Of a stretch of DNA of 64,000 nucleotides, positions 28,681 through 39,256 are shown one piece after another. The notes under the pieces were generated by a model. It was given only the letters and a program-made list of their open reading frames with translations. It was not told the origin of the DNA and searched no databases. Source of the DNA: Rheinheimera pacifica. GTDB lineage: Bacteria; Pseudomonadota; Gammaproteobacteria; Enterobacterales; Alteromonadaceae. Both the position numbers and the translations under genes were made by a program. The DNA is taken from the NCBI RefSeq assembly GCF_900108485.1, contig NZ_FNXF01000002.1:248001-312000 (forward strand). The letters are read 5' to 3'. Position 1 is the stretch's first letter. The number at the start of each line of letters is the position of its first letter.

Positions 28681-29331
28681 ATGTCCGACACTGCATGCCC
28701 GTTGTGCTTACACCTGCACTGTGGCTTATTTCACCAAGATAAACGCCGAAGCTACTACCAATGCCAACAATGTCAGCTGGTATTTGCCGATCGCGCCAGC
28801 TTGCTGGCTGCTGAAGATGAACTGGCACAATATCAGCTGCACAACAATGATATTAACGATGCCGGCTATCGCCGCTTTTTACAGCGTCTGGCCGGGCCAT
28901 TGCTGGCAGCTTTACCGGCCACAGGGCTTAGCGGGCTGGATTTTGGCTGCGGCCCCGGCCCATTGCTGGCCAGAATGCTGAGCGAAGCAGGCCAGCACAT
29001 GTCGCTATGGGACCCCTATTTTGCAGCTGACAATACTGTACTGCAGCAGCAATATGACTTTATCAGCTGTAGCGAGGCAATAGAGCACTTTGCCCGGCCC
29101 GCAGCAGAATGGGCGCTGTGGCTTAGTTTGCTAAAACCGCACGGCACTTTGGCTATTATGACCAAACGCTATACTACGGCAGAGGCTTTTGCTAACTGGC
29201 ACTACAAACTGGACCCAACCCATGTCAGTTTTTTTGCTGACTATACTTTTACTTACTTAGCCCAACGCGACGGTTTTAGCCTGAATTTTGCTGATAAAGA
29301 TGTGGTTATTCTGCAGCGCACAAAGCATTAG
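28681..29331 (+). CDS. Class I SAM-dependent methyltransferase with N-terminal zinc ribbon
   Basis: A 216-residue cytosolic protein. Four cysteines near the N-terminus (CPLC and CQQC, residues 6–35) suggest a small zinc-binding module. The methyltransferase motif I is LDFGCGPGPLL near residue 80, and a later block CSEAIEHF fits motif IV. C-terminal KLDPTHVSFF is typical of the methyltransferase 11/23-like group. The substrate is unknown. It starts only 24 bases after the csr RNA terminator and has no strong Shine-Dalgarno, so expression may depend on read-through. Confidence 0.82.
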   Translation: MSDTACPLCLHLHCGLFHQDKRRSYYQCQQCQLVFADRASLLAAEDELAQYQLHNNDINDAGYRRFLQRLAGPLLAALPATGLSGLDFGCGPGPLLARMLSEAGQHMSLWDPYFAADNTVLQQQYDFISCSEAIEHFARPAAEWALWLSLLKPHGTLAIMTKRYTTAEAFANWHYKLDPTHVSFFADYTFTYLAQRDGFSLNFADKDVVILQRTKH

Positions 29332-29384
29332 TGTTTCAGCACAAAACTGGTTAAAATGTGCGCCCTTTTTTACAGGTAACAAAC

Positions 29385-29939
29385 ATGACTCGTCAGAAAA
29401 AAACCCGTTCCGCCGGCCCTAATGGTTTACGCCATCTGTCAGCGGAAGACGCCCGCAAAACCCGCGAGCCCAGAGAAGAAACCAAAAAAAAGGGATCTGG
29501 CCTTAAATCCGGTAACCGCAATAATATTGCGCCGGTGAAAACAGCGGAAGCCACTAAAGATTCAACCAAAAAAGACAAGCGCATTGGTAGCAAAACGCCT
29601 ATCTCTCTGCTGCCTGTAACCGAGCAACCGGTTGTGGTGCAACCGCTGTTACAACCCAAAGCCAGCTTAGCTAAAGTGAAAGCGGTAGAATTAACGGCAG
29701 AGCAGGAACTGGCACTGATTGAAAACGACAGCTACTTGCAGCAACTGCTGGAGCGGGTAGAGAAAGACGAAGTGCTGACAGGTAAAGACGCTAAGTACTT
29801 TAATGCTAAAACAGCACGCCTGGAGCAACTACTGCAACAGCTGGGTTTAACAGAAGACGAAGATGATGCTATTGTTGATCCTCTGGCCGCTTTTGAGAGT
29901 AAAGACTGGCGTAAAGATTTACTGGGCGACGAGGATTAA
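29385..29939 (+). CDS. yihI: Der GTPase-activating protein YihI
   Basis: A 184-residue, highly charged protein that stimulates the GTPase Der and so affects ribosome assembly in E. coli. The basic N-terminus (MTRQKKTRSAGPNGLRHLSAEDARKTREPREE) and acidic C-terminus (LGLTEDEDDAIVDPLAAFESKDW) are characteristic. The chosen ATG at 29385 has AGGT upstream and starts with the canonical MTRQKK; a frame extending nine codons earlier lacks support. The next gene begins two bases after its stop. Confidence 0.93.
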   Translation: MTRQKKTRSAGPNGLRHLSAEDARKTREPREETKKKGSGLKSGNRNNIAPVKTAEATKDSTKKDKRIGSKTPISLLPVTEQPVVVQPLLQPKASLAKVKAVELTAEQELALIENDSYLQQLLERVEKDEVLTGKDAKYFNAKTARLEQLLQQLGLTEDEDDAIVDPLAAFESKDWRKDLLGDED

Positions 29940-29941
29940 TA

Positions 29942-30397
29942 TTGAGCAGTACCCTATTAGCGGTAATTATTGTTGGCAGCCTGATCGTAGCAGCCCTGGC
30001 ATTTTATGCCGGTAGCCTGCTGTGGCAACTGCAGCAGCAAAGCCGGCAACAGCAGCAACAAAAGAGCGAAAAAGAACAGTACCTGCGTGACAGCATTACG
30101 CTGATTTGCAAAGCGATGCTGGAGCAACAGTGCGAATTATCTGAGGGCGCGTTACGGTTGTGGGTGTTGTTGGATCATCTGGTACCTGAGCGCCAGCCTG
30201 ATCCGGTTGTTACGTATCCGGGTTTGCACCAGATGTATCAGGTGGTTAAAGACATGCCAACGCACAAAGCACGCAAGCAACAGGATAAAGTGCTTACCCG
30301 CCAGCAGGATGCAGTCAGGCTTAAAGCGGAGCAAGACTTAAAAGATTTTATTCTGGCAGATACTGCCGCCCTGTTGCAGCGTTTCCAGCCGGGCTAA
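29942..30397 (+). CDS. DUF2489 membrane-anchored protein
   Basis: A 151-residue protein with one N-terminal membrane segment (residues 5–28), followed by a glutamine-rich coiled-coil and a cytosolic helical domain of the DUF2489 type. The function is unknown. It starts with TTG two bases after yihI, and the two genes are linked in many gammaproteobacteria, so it is co-transcribed with yihI. Confidence 0.8.
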   Translation: MSSTLLAVIIVGSLIVAALAFYAGSLLWQLQQQSRQQQQQKSEKEQYLRDSITLICKAMLEQQCELSEGALRLWVLLDHLVPERQPDPVVTYPGLHQMYQVVKDMPTHKARKQQDKVLTRQQDAVRLKAEQDLKDFILADTAALLQRFQPG

Positions 30398-30429
30398 GCC
30401 GGCTGGCATTTTAATGGCCGCGTGTAGCT

Positions 30430-31713
30430 CTACTGCCGGTATATCTGACCGGCTTTCATCACAAAGCTTACCTTACCCATCTGTTGGATATCCTGCAGCG
30501 GATCACCCGGCACAGCAATAATATCGGCAATTTTACCGGCTTTAATACTACCCAGCTCGTCTGCTACGCCAAGTAAACGCGCGCCTTCAATAGTGGCGCT
30601 GTGAATGGCTTCCAACATCGGCATACCGGCTTCAGTCATATAAATAAATTCGCGCCAGTTTTCCCCGTGCTCATACACTCCGGCATCGGTACCAAAAGCA
30701 ATTTTCACTCCGGCTTTATACGCCTCGGCAAAGGTTTGCTGAATTTTAGCGCCGATAGTGGCCGCCTTGGGCCGCACCAGCTCCGGGAAAAACCCCGCAA
30801 TAGCCGCTTTTTCTGCTGCCCATTTACCGGCACTGATGGTTGGCACAAAGTAGGTGCCCTGTTTGCGCATCATCGCCATGGTGTTTTTATCCATATAGGT
30901 ACCATGTTCGATAGAATGCACCCCGGCTTTAATTGCCCGTTCCATGCCTTCTTTACCGTGCGCATGTACAGCGACTTTCATACCGTAGTCGTTGGCAGTA
31001 CTGACGATAGCCGCCAGCTCTTCATCAGTAAACTGTGGGTTGCTGCCGCTTTTCACTACACTGAGCACGCCACCTGTCGCAGTAATTTTAATCAGGTCAG
31101 AGCCTTCTTTATAACGCTGGCGTACGGCTTTACGCGCTTCATCCGCACCATTTACAACGCCCTCTTTCGGGCCCGGATCGCCCATTAACGCATAGGCCAC
31201 ACCATTGGTGGGGTCGGCGTGGCCGCCGGTAGTTGCAATTGATTTACCGGCAGCAAAAATACGCGGCCCTTTAATATAACCTTTGGCAATAGCCTTTTTC
31301 AGGGCACTACTGATGTGATGGTTATCTCCCAGCTCCCGCACCGTGGTAAAACCCGCCATTAAGGTTTTTTCAGCAAAGGTTGCACCGCGTAGTGCGTAGT
31401 CAGCTTCGTTCATAGTAAAGCCTTCGCTGTACACCGTTGGGCTAAACTGGCTGTAAAAATGCGTATGCATATCCATTAAACCCGGCATGACCGTATGCTG
31501 GCGCAGGTCGATAACCTGATCTGCCGTAGTGGGGTTACGAAAGCCGGCTTCGATAACGGTAATTTTATCCTGCTCTATCACAACAGTATGATTAGACAGT
31601 ACTTTTTTATCTTCAGCGGTAATAAGCGTGCCAGCGTGGATCAATGTAGCGGCGCTGGTGATGGGGCTGATACATAAGGTGCCGATTAGCATAGCAAGGG
31701 GCGTTTTATTCAT
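30430..31713 (-). CDS. Secreted metal-dependent amidohydrolase
   Basis: A 427-residue amidohydrolase-superfamily enzyme with a signal peptide ([22 protein letters not shown]), so periplasmic. The metal ligands are visible in order: MHTH ([12 protein letters not shown], near residue 82), the KITATGG lysine region, [16 protein letters not shown] and the final aspartate in [11 protein letters not shown]. This pattern fits the imidazolonepropionase-like or Xaa-Pro/aryl-dipeptidase group, some of which cleave C-terminal Lys or Arg dipeptides. The exact substrate cannot be read from sequence. Confidence 0.9.
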   Translation of the reverse strand: MNKTPLAMLIGTLCISPITSAATLIHAGTLITAEDKKVLSNHTVVIEQDKITVIEAGFRNPTTADQVIDLRQHTVMPGLMDMHTHFYSQFSPTVYSEGFTMNEADYALRGATFAEKTLMAGFTTVRELGDNHHISSALKKAIAKGYIKGPRIFAAGKSIATTGGHADPTNGVAYALMGDPGPKEGVVNGADEARKAVRQRYKEGSDLIKITATGGVLSVVKSGSNPQFTDEELAAIVSTANDYGMKVAVHAHGKEGMERAIKAGVHSIEHGTYMDKNTMAMMRKQGTYFVPTISAGKWAAEKAAIAGFFPELVRPKAATIGAKIQQTFAEAYKAGVKIAFGTDAGVYEHGENWREFIYMTEAGMPMLEAIHSATIEGARLLGVADELGSIKAGKIADIIAVPGDPLQDIQQMGKVSFVMKAGQIYRQ

Positions 31714-31818
31714 ATTGTTAGTGCCTTCTGTTTGAGTTTGCGCTTCAGTGATAGCATTACCGTAGCAATGAACAACCGGCTTGAGACAGGTGAACGGTTT
31801 TAGCCGACCAGCGTAGGG

Positions 31819-32361
31819 TTAGACAATAGCAAAAGTGTAAGGATAACCGGCGCTTTTTAACTGGAAATGTTGTTTACCATTACAATACACCGGCCTGGCC
31901 TGGCCACTAAGCTGGTAATACACATTGCGGCTAAGCTTAGCCTGTAAACCATGCCATAGCTGGATATAAGGCAATAATTGCTGCTGCGGATCCTGCCTGA
32001 CAATCATAGGGTATTGAGCACTTAGCAACAGTTGATGCTGCAGATTAGTGCTCAGCAGTAATGCCGGGCCTGTGGCTGTGTCTGTCCACTGCCAGTCGGT
32101 AATTAATAACGGCGCATCTGCCACAGTGATGCGTACTTTTTCTACCGGCGTCTGCAAAAAATGCTCACCGTGTTGGTAAATTAACACCGAAGCAAAAAGC
32201 TTAACCAGCGCCGGGCGCTGGATCAGGCTGTGTTGATAAAACCACTGGCCTTGTGCATCGATATGCAGCGGAATATCGCCACAAAACGGCGGGTTCCAGC
32301 TTTCCACCGGTGCCAGATCAGGCCCGGCCAGCTGTTGCTGCAATGCAGACAGATCCGTCAT
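31819..32361 (-). CDS. DUF1285 family protein
   Basis: A 180-residue cytosolic protein. The motif GDIPLHIDAQGQWFYQHSLIQRPALVKLFASVL near residue 28 and the later TPVEKVRITVADAPLLI are typical of DUF1285, a family of unknown function widespread in proteobacteria. It lies upstream of the amidohydrolase gene on the same strand, with about 105 bases between them, so co-transcription is uncertain. Confidence 0.85.
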   Translation of the reverse strand: MTDLSALQQQLAGPDLAPVESWNPPFCGDIPLHIDAQGQWFYQHSLIQRPALVKLFASVLIYQHGEHFLQTPVEKVRITVADAPLLITDWQWTDTATGPALLLSTNLQHQLLLSAQYPMIVRQDPQQQLLPYIQLWHGLQAKLSRNVYYQLSGQARPVYCNGKQHFQLKSAGYPYTFAIV

Positions 32362-32416
32362 TTTAAACCCTGGAAGTCAGAGAAGAATTAGCCAAGTGTA
32401 GCAGTGCAGAGCAAAG

Positions 32417-32493
32417 TGGGGTGACTGATGGGGATCGAACCCACGACAACCGGAATCACAATCCGGGGCTCTACCAACTGAGCTACAGTCACC
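32417..32493 (-). tRNA. tRNA-His (anticodon GTG)
   Basis: On the minus strand a full cloverleaf is readable: acceptor GTGACTG/CAGTCAC, D-loop AGCTCAGTTGGTAGAGC, anticodon stem-loop CCGGATTGTGATTCCGG and T-arm GGGTTCGATCCC. The extra G at -1, diagnostic for tRNA-His, is encoded opposite the discriminator C. The 3' CCA is encoded. It stands alone. Confidence 0.97.
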
Positions 32494-32648
32494 GTTGCGG
32501 GCGGTTATTCTAACTAAGTTTTTTTTCAACACCAAGCCTTTTCAAGCAGGAAATCAGTTAACAACTTGTTGTCGTTTTCATTTAGCCCGCTTTTATTCTG
32601 TGGTATCCTCTTGCCGTTTTGCCATTTTCGCCAGCAAAGGAGAGTGTT

Positions 32649-33473
32649 ATGGAGCAAATAACCCAGTTATTTGAAGAGAACCACGAAGTTTTATTGGGCT
32701 TACTGATCCAGATTATTGCCGCCATCTTAATTTTTTATATCGGCCGTATGATGGCAAGGGCTATTTCGCGGTTTATCGAAAGAACGCTGGTAGCGCGCTC
32801 TGTAGACAAAGCGGTAGTGGCTTTTATCGCCAGCCTGATTTACGCCATTATTATGATCGCCACCGTGTTGATGGCGCTATCACAGATTGGTGTACAAACT
32901 ACGTCCTTTATCGCCATTTTAGGTGCTGCCGGCTTAGCGGTCGGTTTGGCATTACAGGGCTCTTTAGCCAACTTTGCCTCCGGCATTCTGATTATTTTAT
33001 TCCGGCCGTTTAAATCCGGCGACTTTATTGATGCCGGCGGTGTCAGCGGCACTGTGGATAAAATTGAAATATTCCAGACTATGATGCGCACACCTGATAA
33101 CAAAAGGGTCATAGTACCCAATGCGCAGATAACCGGCGGGCCTATCACCAACTATTCAGCTGAACCACGGCGCCGGGTGGATCTGGTGATTGGCATCAGT
33201 TATGACTCTGACTTACGCAAAGCCAAACAGATACTGGAAGACATTCTGAAAAATGATGAACGGGTATTGCAGGAACCGGCAGCCACGGTGAAAGTAGCGG
33301 CGCTGGCTGATTCTTCAGTCAACCTTAACGTAAGGCCCTGGGTAAATTCGGCCGACTATTGGGGCGTGTACTGGGACACGCTGGAAAAAGTAAAACTGAT
33401 TTTCGATGAGCAAGGTATTGGCATTCCATTCCCGCAGATGGACGTTCATATCAAAAAAGACAAGCAGGAGTAA
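32649..33473 (+). CDS. mscS: Small-conductance mechanosensitive channel (MscS)
   Basis: A 274-residue heptameric osmotic safety valve of the inner membrane. It has three membrane segments (about residues 20–42, 60–82 and 88–125). The pore helix carries the characteristic Gly/Ala pattern GAAGLAVGLALQGSLANFASGILIILFRPF. The beta domain (GDFIDAGGVSGTVDKIEIFQT) and alpha/beta vestibule follow. The ATG at 32649 has AAGGAG upstream; a ten-codon longer frame is less likely. The DUF481 gene starts three bases after its stop. Confidence 0.95.
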   Translation: MEQITQLFEENHEVLLGLLIQIIAAILIFYIGRMMARAISRFIERTLVARSVDKAVVAFIASLIYAIIMIATVLMALSQIGVQTTSFIAILGAAGLAVGLALQGSLANFASGILIILFRPFKSGDFIDAGGVSGTVDKIEIFQTMMRTPDNKRVIVPNAQITGGPITNYSAEPRRRVDLVIGISYDSDLRKAKQILEDILKNDERVLQEPAATVKVAALADSSVNLNVRPWVNSADYWGVYWDTLEKVKLIFDEQGIGIPFPQMDVHIKKDKQE

Positions 33474-33476
33474 GTA

Positions 33477-34223
33477 ATGAAGTATTTTTCAATTCTGGCA
33501 CTGGCGGTAGCTGGCGGTGTGCAGGCTCAGGCGCATGATGCAGCAGCAACCGGCAAAGTATGGACCACCTCTGCCGAGCTGGGTGCCATTACTACCTCAG
33601 GTAATACTGTTGGTACCTCTATTACCGGTAAGATTGATGCCAAACAGGAGTTGGAGCAGTGGAGCAACCAGTACATTTTCAGCGCCTTCTTTAAAGAAGA
33701 TGAAAAAACCGATGCCAACGGTGACAAAGTCACGCAGAAGTCAGCAGAGCGGTATATGATCTCGGCAAAAACGGCTTACAAACTGGAAAGTGAATTCGAC
33801 AAACTGTTTGCTTTTGGCTCATACACTGACGATGAGTTCGGTGCTTATACCGAGTACACCACTTTGGCAGTCGGTTATGGCACCCGGGTGTACAACGTTG
33901 AAGATAAATCGCTGGATGTAGAAATAGGTCCGGGTTATTTCACTGGCAAACGCTCTACCGGTGAAACAGAAAATGGCCTGATTGTGCGCGGTGCAGCCTC
34001 ATTTAAATGGACAATCAGTGAATCGGCCAGCTTTGCCCAGACGTTAAGCGTAGAGTACGGTGACGATAATACCCGCTCTATCGCAGAAACTTCATTGCTG
34101 GCCAAAATTAATGGCGCCTTGCAAATGAAAGCCGCCTTTCTGGTACAAAATGACTCTGATGTGCCAGTGGGTAAAAAAAGCACCGACACCCAAACTTCTC
34201 TGACTCTGGTGTACTCGTTTTAA
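33477..34223 (+). CDS. DUF481 outer-membrane beta-barrel protein (YdiY-like)
   Basis: A 248-residue protein with a short signal peptide (about 18 residues, VQAQAHD). The body has alternating amphipathic strands, a repeated aromatic pattern and a C-terminal phenylalanine (SLTLVYSF), as expected for an outer-membrane barrel. Segments such as WTTSAELGAITTSGNTVGTSITGKIDAKQE fit DUF481, often called salt-induced outer-membrane protein. It is translated directly after mscS, and this coupling may reflect osmotic response. It ends at a terminator. Confidence 0.85.
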   Translation: MKYFSILALAVAGGVQAQAHDAAATGKVWTTSAELGAITTSGNTVGTSITGKIDAKQELEQWSNQYIFSAFFKEDEKTDANGDKVTQKSAERYMISAKTAYKLESEFDKLFAFGSYTDDEFGAYTEYTTLAVGYGTRVYNVEDKSLDVEIGPGYFTGKRSTGETENGLIVRGAASFKWTISESASFAQTLSVEYGDDNTRSIAETSLLAKINGALQMKAAFLVQNDSDVPVGKKSTDTQTSLTLVYSF

Positions 34224-34229
34224 TTGCTG

Positions 34230-34256
34230 TGCCCGCCTGTTGGCGGGCAGTTTTAT
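34230..34256 (+). terminator. Rho-independent terminator after the DUF481 gene
   Basis: An 8-bp stem TGCCCGCC / GGCGGGCA with loop TGTT is followed by GTTTTATT. Confidence 0.85.
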
Positions 34257-34266
34257 TCCCTGTCGC

Positions 34267-37263
34267 TTAACTGACAACACGGATCTGGCTGTAACCCAGG
34301 CCCTGTTGTTTTTCTACTTTTATCTGTACCGCTATCCGCTCTTTTAACGCCTCTACATGGCTGATAATGCCTATCATCTTGCCACTGGCGTTTAGGTTAT
34401 CCAGCGCGCTTAATGCGCTGTCCAGCGTATCAGCATCGAGGGTGCCAAAGCCTTCATCGAGAAACAGCGAGTCAATGCGGGTTTTACTGCTGACCAAATC
34501 TGACAGTGCCAATGCCAGCGCCAGGCTAACCAGAAAACTCTCACCACCCGATAAGGTTTTCGTATCGCGTAAACTGTCGGCCTGCCAGGTGTCCAGTACC
34601 ACCAATTCCAGTTCGGCATCGGTATGGCGTGCCAGCTGATAGCGGTTATGTAACAACGCCAGCTGGCGGTTGGCCAGCACAATGAGCTGTTGCAGCGTTA
34701 AGCCCTGGGCAAAACGCCGGTACCTGGCACCATCTGCCGAGCCAATTAAGCTATTCAGCCGTTGCCAGTGTTCATACTGCTGCTGTTTGCCGGCAATATC
34801 CTGCAGCAATTGTTGCTGGCTGGTGCGCCGCTGGGCATCGCTACTAAGCTGTTGCTGCAACTGCCCGAGTTGCTCGGTCATTTGCTGTACTTGCGCTTCT
34901 TGCTGCTGCAGCTCACTAGCCAGCTCAGCGGCAGATAACACCGACAGTTGCTGCTGGGCAATAAGCTGGAGCCGCTGCTGCCAGTCGGCAAGCATCCGTT
35001 TGGCAGCAACTTCGCTTTGCTGTAGGCGTTGCTGCAACTGCTGTAAAGCGCTAAGTTCGGCTTCGCTCAGCAAGGCGGCTTTAAACGCCGCTTCGTCAGC
35101 AAAACTGCTACCAGCCAGCGCTTGCTGCCATTGCTGCGCAGCCTGGTGTAACTCTGTAGCGGTTTGCTGTTGCTGACGCTGCAGCACCTGCTGCTGGCCC
35201 TGCCACTGTTGTGTTTGCTGTTGTAATTGTTGCAAGGCTGCAGTAACGGTAGCCAGCTCAGTTACCGCCGATTGTGCTGATGCCGGTGATTGTCGGGTTT
35301 GCTCTGGCATAGTCTGCCACTGCTGGTGCCAGTGTTCGTGCTGCGCGGCCAGCTCAGCCTGCTGCTCGTCTAAGCGCAGTGCCTGTTGCTGCCATAATTG
35401 CAACTGATGCTGATTATCTGCCAGTTTCCGCTCAAGCTGCTGCTGTTGCTCTTTTACTTGCTGGCGCTGCAGTTGCAACTGCTCCAGTTGGCGAAGATGT
35501 TGCTCGTTGTTCGTAAGCTCTGTGGCAATGGCTTCAAGCTGCACCGCTATGGTTGCCAGCGAACTGTTTTGCGCCTGCTGGTTAATATCAGTGCTGAGCT
35601 CTGCCAGCTCAATATCCAGCTGCGCCAGTTGCTGGGTTAAATGCTGCTGCTCAGCCTGCAGCGCCGACTCGCGCTTGTTAAGCTGATCCCCCTGACGCTG
35701 GGTTTGGCTAAGCTCGGCCTCTTTTGCCTGTAACTGTTGCTCGGTGGCCGAGCTGCTAAGCTGCTGATATTCAGCAACGGCCGGATGTTCGGTAGCACCG
35801 CATAACGGGCAGGGCTGATCCGGCTGCAAGCGGGAGCGATGCTCAGACAGTTGCATAATCAGCTGTTGCTGTGCCAATAACTGTTTTTTATCACTGATCT
35901 GCTCTGTTAATGCTTTGTACTGCTGGCGCAACGTTAGCAACTGCGCAGTTACCGGCACCAGCGCCTCGGCGGCATGGCTTAACTGCTGCTTTAACTCTGT
36001 GCTTTTTTGCTGCAGTTTGTGTTGCTGTTGTAATTTTTGCTGCAATTGCTGCAATTGATATTGCTGCTCACGGCGCTGCTGTTGTTGCTGGCGCAGGCTG
36101 TCTGGCTCGGCACCGCTTAACGCTTTATCTAGTTGCTGATACCGGCTGTTTAGCTCAGCCAGTTGCGTTGTCAGTGCAAGTTGCTGTTGTTCGATATGTT
36201 GCTGCTGTTCAGCAAGCTGCTGCGCCTGCCGGGCAAAACTGCTCTGCTGTTGCTGAAGAAACTGTACCCCCTGCCATAGCAAATTGGCCTGTTGCCGGCT
36301 ACCCGCGGTTAAGTGCTGCGCCAATGTGGCCTGCTGTTGCTGATACTGCTGTTGTTGCACCTGCAGCTGCTGCATAGCCGTGAACAAGGGCAGCAACTTA
36401 CTGGCAGGCTGATAAGCACTTAGCCGGGCCAGCTCATTTTGGTGTGCGGCACTTGCCGCCAGTGCTTGCTGCACTTCCTGCTCTGAGCGCTGCAACTCCT
36501 GCTCTGCGCTACTAAGCTGCTCGCGCCAGGCCAGCGCTTTACGCTGCTGCGCTATGGTCTGTTGCTGTGTTGTCAGTGCCGCTTTTAATACGGCCAGCTC
36601 ACTGCTAAGCGTTTGCTGTTGTTCCTCGCTAAGCAGCTCTACCGCACCGGCCCTGGCCTGCAGCAAGTCCAGCTGGCTTTTTTGCTCGCGGCAATCATTA
36701 AATACCTGCTGTGAAATACGGCCGTAAATATCGGTGCCGGTTAACTCTTCGAGTAATTCGGCCCGCTCGTTAGGTTTGGCATTGAGAAAAGCAGCAAAGC
36801 CGCCCTGCGCCAGCAACATAGATTTAGTAAAGCGGCCGAAATCCAGCCCGGTGATCTCGGTAACCAGGCGCAATTTATCGCTGGTTTTTTCTGCCAGAAT
36901 GGTACCGTCCTGTTTCGCCAGTTCGGTTTGAGCAGCCTGTAATTTGCCATCACTCTGGCCTCGGGCCCGGCGCTGGCTCCAAAACGCCCGGTAGCCAACC
37001 CCGGCTACCTCAAACTCAACTTCGGCCAGACATTCACTGGTATGGCGTGTCATTAGTTCATTGCTGGTAGCGGAGGTACTTAGCCGTGGCGTTTCGTGAT
37101 ACAACGCCAGACAAATGGCATCGAGTATGGTGGTTTTGCCGGCACCGGTAGGGCCGGTAATGGCAAAAATATTGCTTTGATCAAAAGGCGGCAGGCGAAA
37201 ATCTATCAGCCACTCGCCGCGCAGTGAGTTGAGGTTTTGCAGCCTTACCGACAGAATTTTCAT
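34267..37263 (-). CDS. sbcC: Nuclease SbcCD subunit C
   Basis: A 998-residue SMC-like ATPase of the SbcCD (Mre11/Rad50-type) nuclease, which opens hairpins and processes DNA ends at replication forks. The Walker A motif [14 protein letters not shown] is near residue 37. The zinc hook is [10 protein letters not shown] near 480. The ABC signature [20 protein letters not shown] and Walker [13 protein letters not shown] are near 900. The two coiled-coil arms are unusually glutamine-rich, with many QQQ runs from CAG/CAA codons. It overlaps sbcD by four bases. Confidence 0.96.
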   Translation of the reverse strand: MKILSVRLQNLNSLRGEWLIDFRLPPFDQSNIFAITGPTGAGKTTILDAICLALYHETPRLSTSATSNELMTRHTSECLAEVEFEVAGVGYRAFWSQRRARGQSDGKLQAAQTELAKQDGTILAEKTSDKLRLVTEITGLDFGRFTKSMLLAQGGFAAFLNAKPNERAELLEELTGTDIYGRISQQVFNDCREQKSQLDLLQARAGAVELLSEEQQQTLSSELAVLKAALTTQQQTIAQQRKALAWREQLSSAEQELQRSEQEVQQALAASAAHQNELARLSAYQPASKLLPLFTAMQQLQVQQQQYQQQQATLAQHLTAGSRQQANLLWQGVQFLQQQQSSFARQAQQLAEQQQHIEQQQLALTTQLAELNSRYQQLDKALSGAEPDSLRQQQQQRREQQYQLQQLQQKLQQQHKLQQKSTELKQQLSHAAEALVPVTAQLLTLRQQYKALTEQISDKKQLLAQQQLIMQLSEHRSRLQPDQPCPLCGATEHPAVAEYQQLSSSATEQQLQAKEAELSQTQRQGDQLNKRESALQAEQQHLTQQLAQLDIELAELSTDINQQAQNSSLATIAVQLEAIATELTNNEQHLRQLEQLQLQRQQVKEQQQQLERKLADNQHQLQLWQQQALRLDEQQAELAAQHEHWHQQWQTMPEQTRQSPASAQSAVTELATVTAALQQLQQQTQQWQGQQQVLQRQQQQTATELHQAAQQWQQALAGSSFADEAAFKAALLSEAELSALQQLQQRLQQSEVAAKRMLADWQQRLQLIAQQQLSVLSAAELASELQQQEAQVQQMTEQLGQLQQQLSSDAQRRTSQQQLLQDIAGKQQQYEHWQRLNSLIGSADGARYRRFAQGLTLQQLIVLANRQLALLHNRYQLARHTDAELELVVLDTWQADSLRDTKTLSGGESFLVSLALALALSDLVSSKTRIDSLFLDEGFGTLDADTLDSALSALDNLNASGKMIGIISHVEALKERIAVQIKVEKQQGLGYSQIRVVS

Positions 37264-38477
37264 GCCGTTTGCGCCACTTTAGCCAGCACCTGACGATGCA
37301 GTGTGGTCAGTTGCTGTTGCTGCTCATCGCTCAGTGTTTCTGTGTGTAGCCGGCTTTGCCATACCTGCTCGGGCGTTAGCTCAGACAAACTTTGCTGCAC
37401 CGGCGCAGTTAAACCGGCAGCCTGGTTGCTACGCTGGCGGCGTAAGCGCAGTAACTGCACCGGTAAACCCTGCAATAATTGCTCAACTCTTTGCTGTAAG
37501 TCAGTCAGATAAGCGTCTGTTTCGCTGATCACCAGTTCCAGCCACAAGGTACTGCCGGCAGATATGCCCTGCAGTGCCTGCTGCACTTTTACCGGCACAT
37601 CTGCCAGATTGGCTTTAATACTGCGCAACGGCTGAAAGCAAGGCACGGGCAGGCTGGTAACCGTTTTAACAGCACCATTAAATTCCAGCAGCCATAACTG
37701 CTTTTGTGCTTTGGCCTCATCAAAACTCAGGGCTATCGGCGAGCCGCTGTAACGGATGTCGGTAGCAGCTTTTAACTGTTGGCTCTGATGAATATGGCCA
37801 AGCGCAATATAATCGGCTGGCGGAAATGCATCTGCAGGGAAGGCTTCCAGCGTACCAATATAAATGTCGCGCACCGATTCTGAGGTGCTAACACCCACGG
37901 TGGTCAGGTGGCCGGTCATGATAATGGGCAATTGCAGCTGGTGCTCAGCGTTGTAATGTTGTGCCAGTGCATAGAGCTGCTGATAGTGCTGTGCTATGGC
38001 TTGTTGCAGACTAAGTTGTTTGTCGCGTGCGCTTTGGCCGCTTTGGCTTTGCAGTAAATCGCGGGCACGCAAAAAAGGTATAGCGCACAACAGCGCGGCA
38101 GGCTGTTGTTGCTGGTGGTGCAGCAATACCAGCTGCTGGGCCAGATCAGCACTGCTGCTGGCAAATACCCGGGTGTTTAGGTAATGCAACAGGTTTTTGC
38201 TTTCATTCAGCACTGCGGCGGCATCATGGTTACCGCCTAAAATCACCAGCTGACAGCCACTGCCCTGTAGTTCAACAATAAACTGGTTATAAAGCTCACG
38301 GGCATAGCTGGGCGGCGTGGCGGTATCGAAGATGTCACCGGCGACGATAATGGCGTCAATATTAAGCTCAGTTACCTGCTGCACCAGCCAGGTTAAAAAA
38401 GCGTGATGCTCAGCCAACCGGCTGCGGCCAATAAAATGCTGGCCCAGATGCCAGTCAGAAGTGTGCAGAATACGCAT
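37260..38477 (-). CDS. sbcD: Nuclease SbcCD subunit D
   Basis: The Mn-dependent nuclease subunit of SbcCD, 405 residues. All phosphodiesterase motifs are visible in order: SDWHLGQHF (residues 7–15), [36 protein letters not shown] and LGHIHQSQ. It is the first gene of the sbcD–sbcC operon, and its stop codon overlaps the sbcC start (ATGA). Confidence 0.97.
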   Translation of the reverse strand: MRILHTSDWHLGQHFIGRSRLAEHHAFLTWLVQQVTELNIDAIIVAGDIFDTATPPSYARELYNQFIVELQGSGCQLVILGGNHDAAAVLNESKNLLHYLNTRVFASSSADLAQQLVLLHHQQQQPAALLCAIPFLRARDLLQSQSGQSARDKQLSLQQAIAQHYQQLYALAQHYNAEHQLQLPIIMTGHLTTVGVSTSESVRDIYIGTLEAFPADAFPPADYIALGHIHQSQQLKAATDIRYSGSPIALSFDEAKAQKQLWLLEFNGAVKTVTSLPVPCFQPLRSIKANLADVPVKVQQALQGISAGSTLWLELVISETDAYLTDLQQRVEQLLQGLPVQLLRLRRQRSNQAAGLTAPVQQSLSELTPEQVWQSRLHTETLSDEQQQQLTTLHRQVLAKVAQTA

Positions 38478-38535
38478 AGCGGAAAAACGCCGGGGAAATC
38501 ATCGGCAAAGCATACCGGATACTGCGCCAGACAGC

Positions 38536-38570
38536 AAAAAGCCGATCTGGCCCGGCAGGCTCAGATCGGC
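38536..38570 (-). terminator. Rho-independent terminator after the BON-domain gene
   Basis: The minus-strand stem GCCGATCTG / CAGATCGGC (12-base loop) is followed by TTTTT. A second small inverted repeat (CTGCCG/CGGCAG, 38581–38600) precedes it. Confidence 0.82.
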
Positions 38571-38615
38571 GGTTAATTTGCTGCCGCAGTATTACGGCAG
38601 AGGGGTATTAAAGTA

Positions 38616-39155
38616 TTACTTTGCAACCTGCAGTTTGTCGACTACACGGCTTACATCAGAAGTGTTTTTTGCAATGGCTACCGCTAAATCTTTTTCAGCG
38701 TCAGAATCTACTTCACCATGCAAAGTTACTACGCCGTTTTCAGCGTCAACATTGATAGAAGTACCACTTACTTCTGATTCAAATAACAAACGGGTTTTCA
38801 CTACGGTGGCAATTTTGGCGTCTTTCAAAGCGCTACCCTCTTTGCTGTTAGCGTTTTGACCTGAATTGACGACTGTCAGCTGGTTATCTACGCCGGTTAC
38901 GCCATCCAGATTTTCAATCAGCTCTTCTGCCAGCGCTTTATCTACATCACTTTTTACCTTCCCGGTTAAAGTAACCTTGCCGTTTTTAACATCAGTATTA
39001 ATATCAAACGAATTCAGATTACCGTTTAACATTAATGTGGTTTCGGCCTTTCCGTCAATCCACGCATCTTTCGCGCCGTCTTTCCAGTCATTCGCCGCTA
39101 CTGCTGTTGTGGTTAATGCCAGAGTCATCATCATTGCTAAAGTTGTACGTTTCAT
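38616..39155 (-). CDS. Periplasmic double BON-domain protein (OsmY-like)
   Basis: A 179-residue periplasmic protein. The signal peptide ends near residue 20 (TAVAAND). Two BON domains follow (about 37–100 and 112–178). Each has the conserved glycine pattern: KNGKVTLTGKVKSDVDKALAEELIENLDGVTGVDNQLTV and ENGVVTLHGEVDSDAEKDLAVAIAKNTSDVSRVVDKLQV. OsmY-type proteins act in osmotic and envelope stress and may bind phospholipid. AAGGAG precedes the ATG. A -24/-12 promoter lies 36–51 bases upstream. Confidence 0.92.
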   Translation of the reverse strand: MKRTTLAMMMTLALTTTAVAANDWKDGAKDAWIDGKAETTLMLNGNLNSFDINTDVKNGKVTLTGKVKSDVDKALAEELIENLDGVTGVDNQLTVVNSGQNANSKEGSALKDAKIATVVKTRLLFESEVSGTSINVDAENGVVTLHGEVDSDAEKDLAVAIAKNTSDVSRVVDKLQVAK

Positions 39156-39190
39156 GTTGTCGCTCCTTGTTATTGAGACGATAAAATTAA

Positions 39191-39206
39191 TGCCAGTTTG
39201 ATGCCA
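39191..39206 (-). promoter_or_regulatory. Predicted sigma-54 promoter of the BON-domain gene
   Basis: The minus strand reads TGGCATCAAACTGGCA. The invariant GG (-24) and GC (-12) dinucleotides have the required spacing; three of the remaining consensus bases differ. The predicted start is near 39181, 25 bases before the ATG. Confidence 0.6.
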
Positions 39207-39256
39207 AAAATTAAATAACTGTTTTATAAGAAAATTATTTTCCCATTCAGATTATG

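Noticed and set aside
35910-36377. A 155-codon open frame on the plus strand
   Set aside because: It lies wholly inside sbcC on the other strand. Its Ala/Val-rich sequence arises from the repetitive glutamine codons, not from coding constraint.
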